Positions 8,732 to 16,624 of a stretch of DNA of 64,000 bases are shown piece after piece. Under the pieces are notes generated by a model. It was not told the origin of the DNA and ran no database searches. It saw only the letters and a list, made by a program, of their open reading frames with translations. How positions within the stretch are numbered: position 1 is the first letter of the stretch; each line of letters begins with the position of its first letter. The translations under genes were made by a program, and so were the position numbers. The stretch lies in contig JANQLU010000136.1 of assembly GCA_028280445.1 (NCBI GenBank), forward strand, positions 1 to 64,000, read 5' to 3'. Source of the stretch: Pirellulaceae bacterium. GTDB lineage: Bacteria; Planctomycetota; Planctomycetia; Pirellulales; Pirellulaceae.

Positions 8732-10312
8732 ATGAAATCAACAACCAACTTTGTAATCCGCCTCACGAGTTTCTGCCTTGCTGTTTTTTTATGCGTCCAA
8801 CAATCAGTTGGCGATGTACGTCTACCGCGAATTTTTGGAAACAACATGGTTTTGCAACAAGAAAAGCCAATCCAATTTTTTGGTTGGGCGGCTGCAGGTG
8901 AAGAAATCACCATCGAACTCCGCGGCAAAACGACAACCACCAAAGCTGACGAATCCGGTCGCTGGCGCGCTAAATTACCAGCTATGAAAGCCGATGGAAA
9001 ATCGTTCTCCGTCAAGATCAGTGGCAAAAACACCATCGAACTCAAAAACGTCATTCTTGGCGAAGTTTGGATTTGTTCCGGCCAATCAAACATGGAATGG
9101 TCTGTCCGAGGTTCCGCAAATCCCAAAGAGGAAACTGCGGCGGCAAAATATCCCAACATTCGGCTATTCAATGTTCCGCGGCACATCAGTTTGACCGCTC
9201 CCCGCGATGACGTACCGGGCTCCTGGGTGCCTTGTTCACCACAAACCGTCGCGAACTTTACGGCCGTGGGTTACTATTTCGGACGCAAGATTCACAAAGA
9301 CGTCAACGTACCGGTTGGACTGATTGGCACCAATTGGGGCGGCACTCGCATCGAACCGTGGACTCCGCCCGCAGGTTTTGCCGCCGTCCCATCGCTGAAA
9401 CGCTACGCTGATATCCTCAAACGGCTCAATCCAAAAACCGATGTCGGGAAAAAATACTACCAGGACCATATTGACTCGGTGGAGAAGTGGGTCGCACAAG
9501 CGAAAAAAGATTTAGCGGTTGGCAAAGTTCCCGGAAATCCTCCAGCACGAAACGATGCTGCTCGAATTGGCGGCGCAACGACAATTTACAACGGGATGGT
9601 TCACGGAATTAAACCGTTCACCGCGCGAGGAGTGATTTGGTATCAAGGAGAATCGAATGCCGGAAACGGGGTCGGATACGCGGAACTAAAAAAAGCGTTA
9701 GTCCTTGGTTGGCGGACGGTTTTTGAAGACGATAGCCTGTCGTTTTACTGGGTCCAGCTCGCCAATTTTCAACAACCGTCCGACAATCCAGCAGGCGGTG
9801 GATGGGGACCGGTTCGCGAAGGCCAACGTTTGGCTCTGACACTGCCCAAAACAGGCATGGCGGTTGCGATTGATATTGGAAACGCACGCGATATCCATCC
9901 GCGGAATAAACAAGACGTCGGCAAGCGGCTGGCGCTGTGGGCACTGCGCGATCACTACGGCAAAAAAATCGTTCCCTCGGGCCCGCTTTACAAAAGCATG
10001 GCGGTCGAAGGAAATCAAATTCGTATTACGTTTGATCATGTTGGCAGCGGGCTAATGGTCGGCAAAAAACAGGGACAAAAACCGACGGTTGCCGACCCTA
10101 ACAGTAAACTCAATCGATTTGCGATCGCCGGCGCCGACAAAAAATGGCACTGGGCTACCGCAACCATCGAAGGCAAAAGCGTTGTTGTGAAATCGGACAA
10201 TGTTCCAAAGCCAGTCGCCGTTCGATATGGATACGAATCCAATCCAGTCGGCGCCAATCTTTACAACAAAGAAGGTTTACCAGCTTCGCCATTTCGAACC
10301 GACAAGTGGTAA
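8732..10312 (+). CDS. Sialate O-acetylesterase family protein (SASA domain)
   Basis: The product is predicted to be an exported esterase that removes O-acetyl groups from sugars; sialic acid or plant/algal polysaccharides are the usual family substrates. The start MKSTTNFVIRLTSFCLAVFL is a signal peptide, so I prefer ATG 8732 to the TTG at 8666 or ATG 8720. A beta-sandwich with DVRLPRIFGNNMVLQQEKPI is followed by the SGNH-like hydrolase core. Block I is ILGEVWICSGQSNMEWSV with the nucleophile Ser in GQSN. Next come GVIWYQGESNAGNG and a C-terminal block with AIDIGNARDIHPRNKQDVGK, containing the catalytic Asp-x-x-His (DIHP). The 526-residue length is normal. An R1 repeat follows 6 nt after the stop. 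Confidence 0.93.
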   Translation: MKSTTNFVIRLTSFCLAVFLCVQQSVGDVRLPRIFGNNMVLQQEKPIQFFGWAAAGEEITIELRGKTTTTKADESGRWRAKLPAMKADGKSFSVKISGKNTIELKNVILGEVWICSGQSNMEWSVRGSANPKEETAAAKYPNIRLFNVPRHISLTAPRDDVPGSWVPCSPQTVANFTAVGYYFGRKIHKDVNVPVGLIGTNWGGTRIEPWTPPAGFAAVPSLKRYADILKRLNPKTDVGKKYYQDHIDSVEKWVAQAKKDLAVGKVPGNPPARNDAARIGGATTIYNGMVHGIKPFTARGVIWYQGESNAGNGVGYAELKKALVLGWRTVFEDDSLSFYWVQLANFQQPSDNPAGGGWGPVREGQRLALTLPKTGMAVAIDIGNARDIHPRNKQDVGKRLALWALRDHYGKKIVPSGPLYKSMAVEGNQIRITFDHVGSGLMVGKKQGQKPTVADPNSKLNRFAIAGADKKWHWATATIEGKSVVVKSDNVPKPVAVRYGYESNPVGANLYNKEGLPASPFRTDKW

Positions 10313-10318
10313 TGAAAG

Positions 10319-10374
10319 GTAGGGCCGGTTCCCACCGGCCAATCCAATAAACGGCCGGTAGGAACCGGCCCTAC
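10319..10374. repeat. Palindromic repeat, family R1
   Basis: A near-perfect R1 copy that fills the whole gap between two convergent genes. It begins 6 nt after the acetylesterase stop and ends exactly one base before the stop codon (10375-10377) of the membrane protein gene on the other strand. Confidence 0.9.
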
Positions 10375-10932
10375 TTATCCTGTGAAAAACGCGCCTGTCT
10401 CCCGAATGATCAGAAAAAACGAGTAGCCGACAGCTTTCAAATTTGATTTCGCCAATTCTTCGCGCAAATCGGATGCCAATTTTTTGGCGATGTCCAAAGA
10501 GTCAACCGTTCCGGAAATTTGAATCGTAACGACTTTGGCGTTGGTGACTTCCCAGGTCACTTCACGTCGTTCGGCTCGGTCGTGTGTGATCCTGCGCATC
10601 AACATCTCGGCCTCGGCAGCGCTCTGGTGACGCTCGATGCGAAGCGCAAACGATTTATTGAACCACTGAGGCGCGATGACAAACGAGCCAACCAGTGGTG
10701 TGAGCAACAATAAACACCCAATTTTGACAGCTTGCTGGCGCCCCGAACCAAAACAGGTTTCCCAGGCCAAAACCGCCAAAAACAAAACCAGAAAAGCGAA
10801 TAAAAAACCGATACCAAGACCCAGGAATTGGAACCCTCTGAAAAACGCCCCCAACACTGCGCTCAAAGCGACGATCATGAACAGAACATGGGAAAGCGAA
10901 AACTGAAAGGACTGGCTGTTGCTACTCGACAT
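10375..10932 (-). CDS. Hypothetical membrane protein, 185 residues
   Basis: No named family is recognised. The product begins MSSSNSQSFQFSLSHVLFMI and has three hydrophobic segments in the first 90 residues, followed by a soluble domain with heptad-like Arg/Glu-rich sequence (RIERHQSAAEAEMLMRRITH) and a beta-alpha pattern (VTIQISGTVDSLDIAKKLAS). I placed the start at ATG 10932. An upstream in-frame extension to 11052 would translate the palindromic repeat at 10981 (giving GSAGASPSR), which is an artefact. The FSLSHVLFMI segment resembles short planctomycete membrane proteins whose role is unknown. Confidence 0.75.
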   Translation of the reverse strand: MSSSNSQSFQFSLSHVLFMIVALSAVLGAFFRGFQFLGLGIGFLFAFLVLFLAVLAWETCFGSGRQQAVKIGCLLLLTPLVGSFVIAPQWFNKSFALRIERHQSAAEAEMLMRRITHDRAERREVTWEVTNAKVVTIQISGTVDSLDIAKKLASDLREELAKSNLKAVGYSFFLIIRETGAFFTG

Positions 10933-10980
10933 GGTTGAATTATTGTCGGTCAACAATCGCTTGGCAACAAAGGCGGTCAA

Positions 10981-11143
10981 TCGGGAGGGCGAGGCTCCCG
11001 CCGAGCCGCGGGCACAGGTATTACGGAGGGCAAAACCAACCGTGAGCGGCAAGGCACTAGCCGCCGGTACGTTAGCGCTTCTTACCGGCGGCTAGCGCCT
11101 TGCCGCTCACACAACCAGGCTCGGCCGCGAGCCTCGCCCTCAC
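10981..11143. repeat. Composite repeat: R2 palindrome nested between inverted R3 arms
   Basis: Outer arms of family R3 (GGGAGGGCGAGGCTCCCGCC at 10983; the reverse complement CGCGAGCCTCGCCCTCAC at 11126) face each other. Between them lies a full R2 palindrome at 11042-11110 (GTGAGCGGCAAGGCACTAGC and the complementary right arm). The whole forms a Russian-doll inverted repeat of about 163 bp between two tandem minus-strand genes. Confidence 0.85.
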
Positions 11144-11153
11144 GATACAAACG

Positions 11154-11193
11154 AAAAAAAGCACTTGGCAAAACCAAGCGCTTTTTGTTTTTT
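11154..11193. terminator. Rho-independent terminator, probably bidirectional
   Basis: AAGCACTTGG, loop CAAAA and CCAAGCGCTT form a hairpin with A-run on the left and T-run on the right, so it can act in both directions. On the minus strand it lies 24 nt after the stop of the secreted protein gene at 11217. Confidence 0.88.
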
Positions 11194-11216
11194 TGGAAGT
11201 GGTTCATTCAAATTTG

Positions 11217-11927
11217 TTAGAACCCAATTCGGATTCCGCCAACCCGAACGCGTCCGCGACCCGTTCGCGAGTTGTAAATCACTCCGCCGCGGCGAGGATA
11301 AACTCGAGTCGTGCGGTAAATCGTACCGGGACCTGGATAAGTGGTGATGACCGTTGGCGAATATGTTGGAACGTAGGTTGGAACAAATTGTGTTTGGTAA
11401 ATCACCGGCTGGTTGTAGTAATATTGCTGTCGCAGCGAATCCAATTGACGTTGACGCTGGATTTCGTAAGCTGCCCGCATTTTGGCGGCTTCGGCTTGCA
11501 TCGCATCAATGCTGGTTTCGATGCTACGCATCAATGAATTGACGTATCGCAATTGGCCTTGTCCAATCCCTCCGCGAGCGGAAGTCATGTAACGTTTCGA
11601 TGCCTCAAGACGTCGTTCTAATCGTTCATAACGACGATCGAGTTCGGCCAAATCATTTTCGATAAAAGTCAGGCGACCACGTTTGCTGGCAACGTCCTGA
11701 ATATGTCTTGCCAAATCAGCGATTTCGCGTGTTTCAGAAACCAATTGCGTGTAGTTCGACGCGCCTTTGTAATGCTTGGTCTGATTCGCCAGCTCTTTCG
11801 CTTGCCCTTGCAGCAAAACGGATTGCCGATTGATTCGTTGATACCAATCAGCGTTGGATGTTGTTGAAAATACGGAAACAGTCAGCACCGCGAGCGATGC
11901 AACGCATAATTTTGAAAAGTGAGTCAT
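11217..11927 (-). CDS. Secreted coiled-coil protein with Tyr/Arg/Gly-rich tail
   Basis: The 236-residue product starts MTHFSKLCVASLAVLTVSVF and has a signal peptide likely cut after STTSNA. The middle (about 30-160) is helical and heptad-like, with LAELDRRYERLERRLEASKR. The C-terminal 60 residues switch to a low-complexity Tyr, Pro, Thr, Arg and Gly-rich tail (VPTYSPTVITTYPGPGTIYR ending in RVRVGGIRIGF). ATG 11927 is preceded by GGAGAAA at 11934-11940, which decides the start against an upstream in-frame codon at 11966. No enzyme motif is seen. An envelope or periplasmic structural role is a guess. Confidence 0.8.
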   Translation of the reverse strand: MTHFSKLCVASLAVLTVSVFSTTSNADWYQRINRQSVLLQGQAKELANQTKHYKGASNYTQLVSETREIADLARHIQDVASKRGRLTFIENDLAELDRRYERLERRLEASKRYMTSARGGIGQGQLRYVNSLMRSIETSIDAMQAEAAKMRAAYEIQRQRQLDSLRQQYYYNQPVIYQTQFVPTYVPTYSPTVITTYPGPGTIYRTTRVYPRRGGVIYNSRTGRGRVRVGGIRIGF

Positions 11928-12266
11928 CTTGAATTTCTCCAGTAATAGGGATGTCGGCTGCGTCACCAGTCAGTTGGCAACCGATATCAAATGCGAGACC
12001 TGACTCAATCCTTTCACGTTTCTCAGAATTCTTTAGTTGAATCGCTATTTTTCGACGATTTTTGCTCAAAAAGCGTCAAATCAGAGCCCTCACACCCGGC
12101 ATGAACAACCGTATGAAACATCACCGTTTGTTGTTAATAACCGACGCAAAAAAGCTTCGAATTGAGATGTTCGTGAAGTTGTCCGGGTCATTTGTTGTGG
12201 CACCACTCCCGGCAACATTAAAATACAGCCCAAGCAAAACCTTTTTTGATCTTAACGAGAACTGCT
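11928..12266. other. Divergent intergenic region
   Basis: The stretch of 339 nt between the secreted coiled-coil gene and the serine hydrolase gene must hold both promoters. I see AT-rich segments but no convincing -10/-35 pair, palindrome or small gene. Confidence 0.4.
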
Positions 12267-13427
12267 ATGCGTAAATCCATTTTCAATCTCACACTTGTCC
12301 TCTCAATTGCACTAACATCGTCGATCGTTGGACAGGAACAAAACACGCAAGCCAAGCGGTTCGACGAACTTGCCAAAGCGTTCCAAAAAAAATACAAGCC
12401 GCCGGGGTTTACGGTCGCGGTCGCGCAAAATAACAAAATTGTTTTTGAAAAAGCTTATGGGAAAAACGATTTGGAAAATAACATCGCAACGAAGCCTGAA
12501 AGCGTTTTTCGAACGGCCTCGATCGCGAAACCGATCACCGCAATCGCCGTACTCCAATTGGTCGAACAGGGAAAAATCAAACTGGATGATCCAATCCAAA
12601 AACACTGTCCGGAGTTTCCCAAAACGGAACATCCACTGACGGTTCGACATTTGTTGTGCCATCAAGGCGGCATTCGACACTACAAATCATCGGCCGAAGC
12701 GGCTGGCAAGTCGGTTTATTTTTCGATTGCCGACTCCATCAAATTATTCAAAGACGACAAACTGTTGGCTAAACCGGGGGATCGCTATCGCTACACCACG
12801 TATGGGTATTCGCTGCTGGGTCGCGCCGTCGAAACGGCATCCGGCATGCGTTTTCGCGACTATTTGCAGAAACATGTTTTTGACGCCTGTGGTATGTCAG
12901 GTTCGGGCGTCGACGATTTCTACCGAATCATTCCCAACCGCTCTCGCGGATACGCCAAGATTTCACCAGCCATCCATCGTCAGCTTCCCAAATCCCTGCA
13001 AGCCAAAATAAAACCTGGAGAAATCTGTAATTGCCAACTGCATGACACCAGCATGAAAATCCCAGGCGGAGGAATCGTTTCAACATCACGAGATCTCGTA
13101 CGATTCGGACTTGCCGTTCACAACGCAAAACTCATCAAAGCCAAAACACGTGACCTGGCTTGGACACGTCAAAAAACATCGGACGGGAAACAGACCAGTT
13201 ACGGATTAGGTTGGTTTGTCAACGAACAAGAACCGAAACTCATTTATCATTCTGGCGGACAAGCAGGAACGTCAACTTTCTTGGCCATCTTGCCAGAAAA
13301 CGACGTAGTGATCGCCGTGATGTGCAATTTACAAGGCACCCCATGCGCCCAATTGGTCCGCACCATCGGCAAATCAATTCTCGAAACCCAAAAAAAACAG
13401 CAGGCGGTTGACCGATCGAACAAATGA
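12267..13427 (+). CDS. Serine hydrolase, beta-lactamase/transpeptidase-like (LACTB-type)
   Basis: The 386-residue product has a signal peptide (MRKSIFNLTLVLSIALTSSI, cleavage near VGQ) and a class C beta-lactamase fold (PF00144 family). The SxxK motif is S85-I-A-K88 in RTASIAKPITA. The second motif is Y176-T-T-Y-G-Y rather than the usual Y-S-N, and the third is HSGG in LIYHSGGQAGTSTF. The sequences RYTTYGYSLLGRAVETASGM and IPGGGIVSTSRDLVRFG resemble the LACTB branch of mitochondria and bacteria, which are proteases rather than antibiotic hydrolases. ATG 12267 was chosen over 12246 because it opens directly into the signal peptide. Substrate unknown. Confidence 0.9.
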   Translation: MRKSIFNLTLVLSIALTSSIVGQEQNTQAKRFDELAKAFQKKYKPPGFTVAVAQNNKIVFEKAYGKNDLENNIATKPESVFRTASIAKPITAIAVLQLVEQGKIKLDDPIQKHCPEFPKTEHPLTVRHLLCHQGGIRHYKSSAEAAGKSVYFSIADSIKLFKDDKLLAKPGDRYRYTTYGYSLLGRAVETASGMRFRDYLQKHVFDACGMSGSGVDDFYRIIPNRSRGYAKISPAIHRQLPKSLQAKIKPGEICNCQLHDTSMKIPGGGIVSTSRDLVRFGLAVHNAKLIKAKTRDLAWTRQKTSDGKQTSYGLGWFVNEQEPKLIYHSGGQAGTSTFLAILPENDVVIAVMCNLQGTPCAQLVRTIGKSILETQKKQQAVDRSNK

Positions 13428-13553
13428 GAAATTCAATTCGGAAACGAAAAGGGTCGCCCTCATCCATGGCAAAGGCACCCGTGAGCAATTCCAACCTTGA
13501 ATTTCACCTGCCATTGTTTCCAGCAATAACAACATGGTTTGTGAAACCAAATC

Positions 13554-13587
13554 AAAAAGGGCGCCCGGTTTGAGGGGACGGGCGCCC
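13554..13587 (-). terminator. Rho-independent terminator of the sigma/kinase gene set
   Basis: Read on the minus strand, GGGCGCCCG and CGGGCGCCC form a 9-bp GC-only stem around CCCCTCAAAC-like loop sequence, followed by TTTTT. It lies 62 nt after the pseudokinase stop at 13650. A smaller hairpin (ACGGGC-CAAT-GCCCGT) lies between the stop and the terminator at about 13595-13610. Confidence 0.9.
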
Positions 13588-13649
13588 AAGAGAGACGGGC
13601 CAATGCCCGTTGGGGTATCGATGTACGGTTGCCGATGAAGCCGATTGAT

Positions 13650-14726
13650 TTAGAAACCAGCGTCAGAGAGCGCTCGACGGATTTCAGCGATGTTGGCAAA
13701 GCGATCCGCAATTTGAGACCGAGTGCATTTTTTTGCGATTTCAACTAATGGGGCCAGCAGCGTATTTTCCAACTCACTCACTCCTCGATAACCAGCAGCG
13801 AATTCAATCATCCGTTGGAGCATGCGGCCCAGTGAAAAAATATCCGAGCGTTGATCCATTTCGTCACTTGCAAAACGCAGTTGCTCGGGAGCACTGAAAT
13901 AAAAGAACTCGGGGTCGTAGGCTGGCTGGCTGCTTTTGAGATATCGTTCGTCGACAAACATACCGATGTCGGTGACCACAATATTTCCACGCCGATCAAT
14001 AAAAATGTTCTCGGGTTTGAGATTGCGATGCAACACGCCTTGAGAATGCAGAAATTCGATGGCATCGAGGATTTGGTAAAAATACTCCAGGGATGCGCGG
14101 ATGGGCCGTCCGTCGGCGGCATACAACCAACGCGACAATTTTTGTCCCCGAATTCGCTCCATGGCAACAAACGCTTCGCTCACCGACCAAAACCCGTAGT
14201 CGTGAATTTTGACCAGGTTTTTATGATTCAACGCTTGGGCCTTGATAACATCTGCCAAAAAGAATTCGATTTGACTTCGAGCAAATGTGACGTCGTTGCA
14301 AGTGATCTTGAGCGCCACTTTTTCGCCTGTCGGCTTGTGCTGCGCCTTGTAGACCTTGCCGAACTGACCACTGCCGATATGGTCTCCAATTTCGTAGTCA
14401 TCGACTTTTGATAAATCGATCGATTCGCTTGTTGGATACTCAACGTTCAGACGCTGAATGACCCGATTGATGGAATCTTCGTATTTGTCCGGCTCGAATA
14501 CTTGATCAACATGAAAACGATCTGAAAGTTCCGAAATCGAAGTCGTAAATGGATCGGGCTGGAGTTGCTCCAGCGATTGTTGGCAATGACTGCATTGATC
14601 CAAATGTTCGCTGATTTGCATAATCCTGCTGTCGGACAGTTCGCCACGATCAAACGCGACGAGCCGTTCGTGCGATGGGCACGAACCCCGTTGATAAACT
14701 GATGAGTTTGAAAGATTTGAAATCAT
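13650..14726 (-). CDS. Zinc-finger anti-sigma-like domain fused to a Ser/Thr pseudokinase
   Basis: The 358-residue product joins two parts. Residues 16-48 carry an anti-sigma-type zinc site, C16 with H41-x3-C45-x2-C48 (SEHLDQCSHCQQ). Residues 111-356 form a protein kinase domain with a Gly-loop (GSGQFGKVYKA), the ATP-anchoring Lys140 (VALKI) and SAPEQLRF. However, the catalytic loop reads V-L-H-R-N-L-K-P-E-N, with Asn235 in place of the catalytic Asp (codon AAT), and the Mg motif is DIG instead of DFG. Catalysis is therefore doubtful; ATP binding is still possible. ATG 14726 follows AGAGGAAAAA. It lies 55 nt downstream of the sigma factor gene and is probably its regulator. Confidence 0.9.
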   Translation of the reverse strand: MISNLSNSSVYQRGSCPSHERLVAFDRGELSDSRIMQISEHLDQCSHCQQSLEQLQPDPFTTSISELSDRFHVDQVFEPDKYEDSINRVIQRLNVEYPTSESIDLSKVDDYEIGDHIGSGQFGKVYKAQHKPTGEKVALKITCNDVTFARSQIEFFLADVIKAQALNHKNLVKIHDYGFWSVSEAFVAMERIRGQKLSRWLYAADGRPIRASLEYFYQILDAIEFLHSQGVLHRNLKPENIFIDRRGNIVVTDIGMFVDERYLKSSQPAYDPEFFYFSAPEQLRFASDEMDQRSDIFSLGRMLQRMIEFAAGYRGVSELENTLLAPLVEIAKKCTRSQIADRFANIAEIRRALSDAGF

Positions 14727-14781
14727 TTTTTCCTCTGTCCGTTTCGATTTAAAAAGATGAGAACAAGATTCATGAGATGAG

Positions 14782-15384
14782 TTATTGAGTAATGAGTTCT
14801 GCAAATTCTTCCTTTAACATTCTCAAGTAACGGCTTTTAATCTGATAAACTCGGCCAACCGAGATTTTGAAGTCTTCAGCAACATGAGTTGGCTTGCGTC
14901 CATGCACGACGACCTCTTTAAATATCTTGCAGTTCTCCTTGTTTTTAGTTTTCTGTTCTAACAATTGAATCGCTCTGACAAATAAAGTCTTGCGATCTTC
15001 GGCAACTTCAGTCTCGTCTTCGGCAATCGGTTCAGCCAAGTTCGCGAAATGTGATTCTGATCCTCCAAAAGCGTTCGGTTTGTTGTTGCGATGATCGGTA
15101 ATGACATTCTTGGTGATGGTCCTCAACCACTTGCGAAACATTTGGTCGGGTTCATTTTTGTTAAAAAGTTTTAATCCATTGACTGCTTTGATCATTACCT
15201 CACTAGCAACATCTTCGGAATCATCTCGCAGGCCTTGTTTTTGTGCCCATCGCACGACCAATGGGTAGTAAAGTCGAACCAATTTCACCCAGGCATCCGG
15301 ATCTCGTTGAACGACGGCCCGTACCAGGCTCATCGATGTTTTTATCGAATCGACCGAAAAATGAGACAGGTGGTCTTTTTTCAT
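14782..15384 (-). CDS. Sigma-70 family factor, ECF-like, planctomycete kinase-associated type
   Basis: The 200-residue product has region 2 in about residues 20-95, with DAWVKLVRLYYPLVVRWAQK, then GLRDDSEDVASEVMIKAVNG (the D-x-x-D/E polymerase-contact part) and FRKWLRTITKNVITDHRNNK. It has a helix-turn-helix region 4 (THVAEDFKISVGRVYQIKSR). Two ATGs are close: I use 15384 (MKKDHLSHFS), since the in-frame codon at 15396 is TTG. Sigma factors linked to Ser/Thr kinases are a known planctomycete theme. Here the next gene on the same strand is the zinc-finger/pseudokinase fusion, which fits a sigma/anti-sigma pair. Confidence 0.9.
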   Translation of the reverse strand: MKKDHLSHFSVDSIKTSMSLVRAVVQRDPDAWVKLVRLYYPLVVRWAQKQGLRDDSEDVASEVMIKAVNGLKLFNKNEPDQMFRKWLRTITKNVITDHRNNKPNAFGGSESHFANLAEPIAEDETEVAEDRKTLFVRAIQLLEQKTKNKENCKIFKEVVVHGRKPTHVAEDFKISVGRVYQIKSRYLRMLKEEFAELITQ

Positions 15385-15470
15385 GAGCGGTGACAAAAGT
15401 TAGATGATTCAGTTCCGTGATCATCGTAGTTTAACCGACCGTTGAACAAATTGCTCAACGTTATTTTCAG

Positions 15471-16343
15471 TTAACGCTTATCTTGTTCGTCCACCGGTGC
15501 TTTGGAGTCATCGTTGAACTCCCATAAAACACCTTGCCCTGTCCCATCACCTCGAAATCTTACAAACCAGGTTCCTTTACAACGCTGTCCATGATTGAGG
15601 CATTTGATCGTGTCATGAAGACGCCGTTTAGGACAAATCTCCGAATCCGATGGCAATGGATCATCAATCCGAGTTGGCCATCCCTCTTCTTGAAACGCCA
15701 TCAGAATTTTTTCTTGATTCGAAGCGGCCCAACGAAATTTACGTGCCACTTTTCCATTGATCGTCAGTGTTCGTGTTTTGCTGTTGTAATGAGGAACGTT
15801 GTTGGAATTTTTATGCGCCGCATGATCACTCAATCGCGTGGGTCGGCTCGGCCGTGCACTTGCTGCGCCGGTTTCCTGAGAAAAAGTTAACAAGTACTTG
15901 AGCACTCGTTCGCCAAAACTGGTGATCACATAACCCCAGTTGAGCGTCTGACCTGGATTGACCGCAGCAACCCCGTTGCTGCCGTTGATGGACTGGACAT
16001 GGCATTTGCGAACCAAATTCTGATCATTGAGAATTTTGAGTTCGTAACCGGCCAGCCCACAGTGTTGCAGCTCGGAAATGTCGACACCGAACGATTCGGG
16101 CAATTGCCCACATTGAATTGCCGTGTCTTTCGCACTGGCCAAGTGCTCCAAGGCGGCAATCGTAGCCGGGCGACCGACTAAAATTTCGATCAACTTTTTC
16201 GTCTCGAGTTGCCAAGTTTTTGAATGTCTTTCGTCGCTTCCATTCTGACCGTTTTCATGACGAGCGACGTCTCGATTGCTAATCGAACGCTCTCCAAGAC
16301 CCGTGTTGGAACGTCGCTCGCTGCCATTTTGGAAGGATTCCAT
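15471..16343 (-). CDS. Hypothetical protein, 290 residues, possible DNA-binding C-terminus
   Basis: No named family is recognised. The N-terminal 50 residues (MESFQNGSERRSNTGLGERS onward) are polar and look disordered. The C-terminal part, RKFRWAASNQEKILMAFQEE followed by GWPTRIDDPLPSDSEICPKR, then RLHDTIKCLNHGQRCKGTWF and VRFRGDGTGQGVLWEF, has the helix-helix-beta hairpin order of a small winged-helix domain seen in planctomycete hypothetical proteins. Three Cys/His positions in the middle (HCGLAGYE and CHVQ) do not form an obvious zinc site. The start ATG 16343 is preferred over 16418. It lies 86 nt upstream of the sigma gene on the same strand and may belong to that module. Confidence 0.7.
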   Translation of the reverse strand: MESFQNGSERRSNTGLGERSISNRDVARHENGQNGSDERHSKTWQLETKKLIEILVGRPATIAALEHLASAKDTAIQCGQLPESFGVDISELQHCGLAGYELKILNDQNLVRKCHVQSINGSNGVAAVNPGQTLNWGYVITSFGERVLKYLLTFSQETGAASARPSRPTRLSDHAAHKNSNNVPHYNSKTRTLTINGKVARKFRWAASNQEKILMAFQEEGWPTRIDDPLPSDSEICPKRRLHDTIKCLNHGQRCKGTWFVRFRGDGTGQGVLWEFNDDSKAPVDEQDKR

Positions 16344-16624
16344 GATGTGCTGCCCTCTATTCGATCTGACTGATGTGCAAAACCCTGCTTCACCAGTACT
16401 AACGCCAAATCCTTCCACATCTGGTCCATTTTCTTTCAGGCAATTTCCCTAAGTCGTTATCTCGGAATGATTTAAGTTTTTCATTTTTTTTGATTTTATT
16501 TCTTTCCCCAGATTTACCATGGCGGTTTGTGGGGAAGGGCACGCTGAATCTCAACCCAAAACAGATATACTATGGCCCAGAAACGAACCTTATTTTCACC
16601 ATTTTCCCAAGCACAAACAGATCC

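Noticed and set aside
10933-11052. N-terminal extension of the membrane protein gene ending at 10375
   Set aside because: The added residues translate the R3 repeat arm (GSAGASPSR), a typical false extension. ATG 10932 opens directly before the hydrophobic region.
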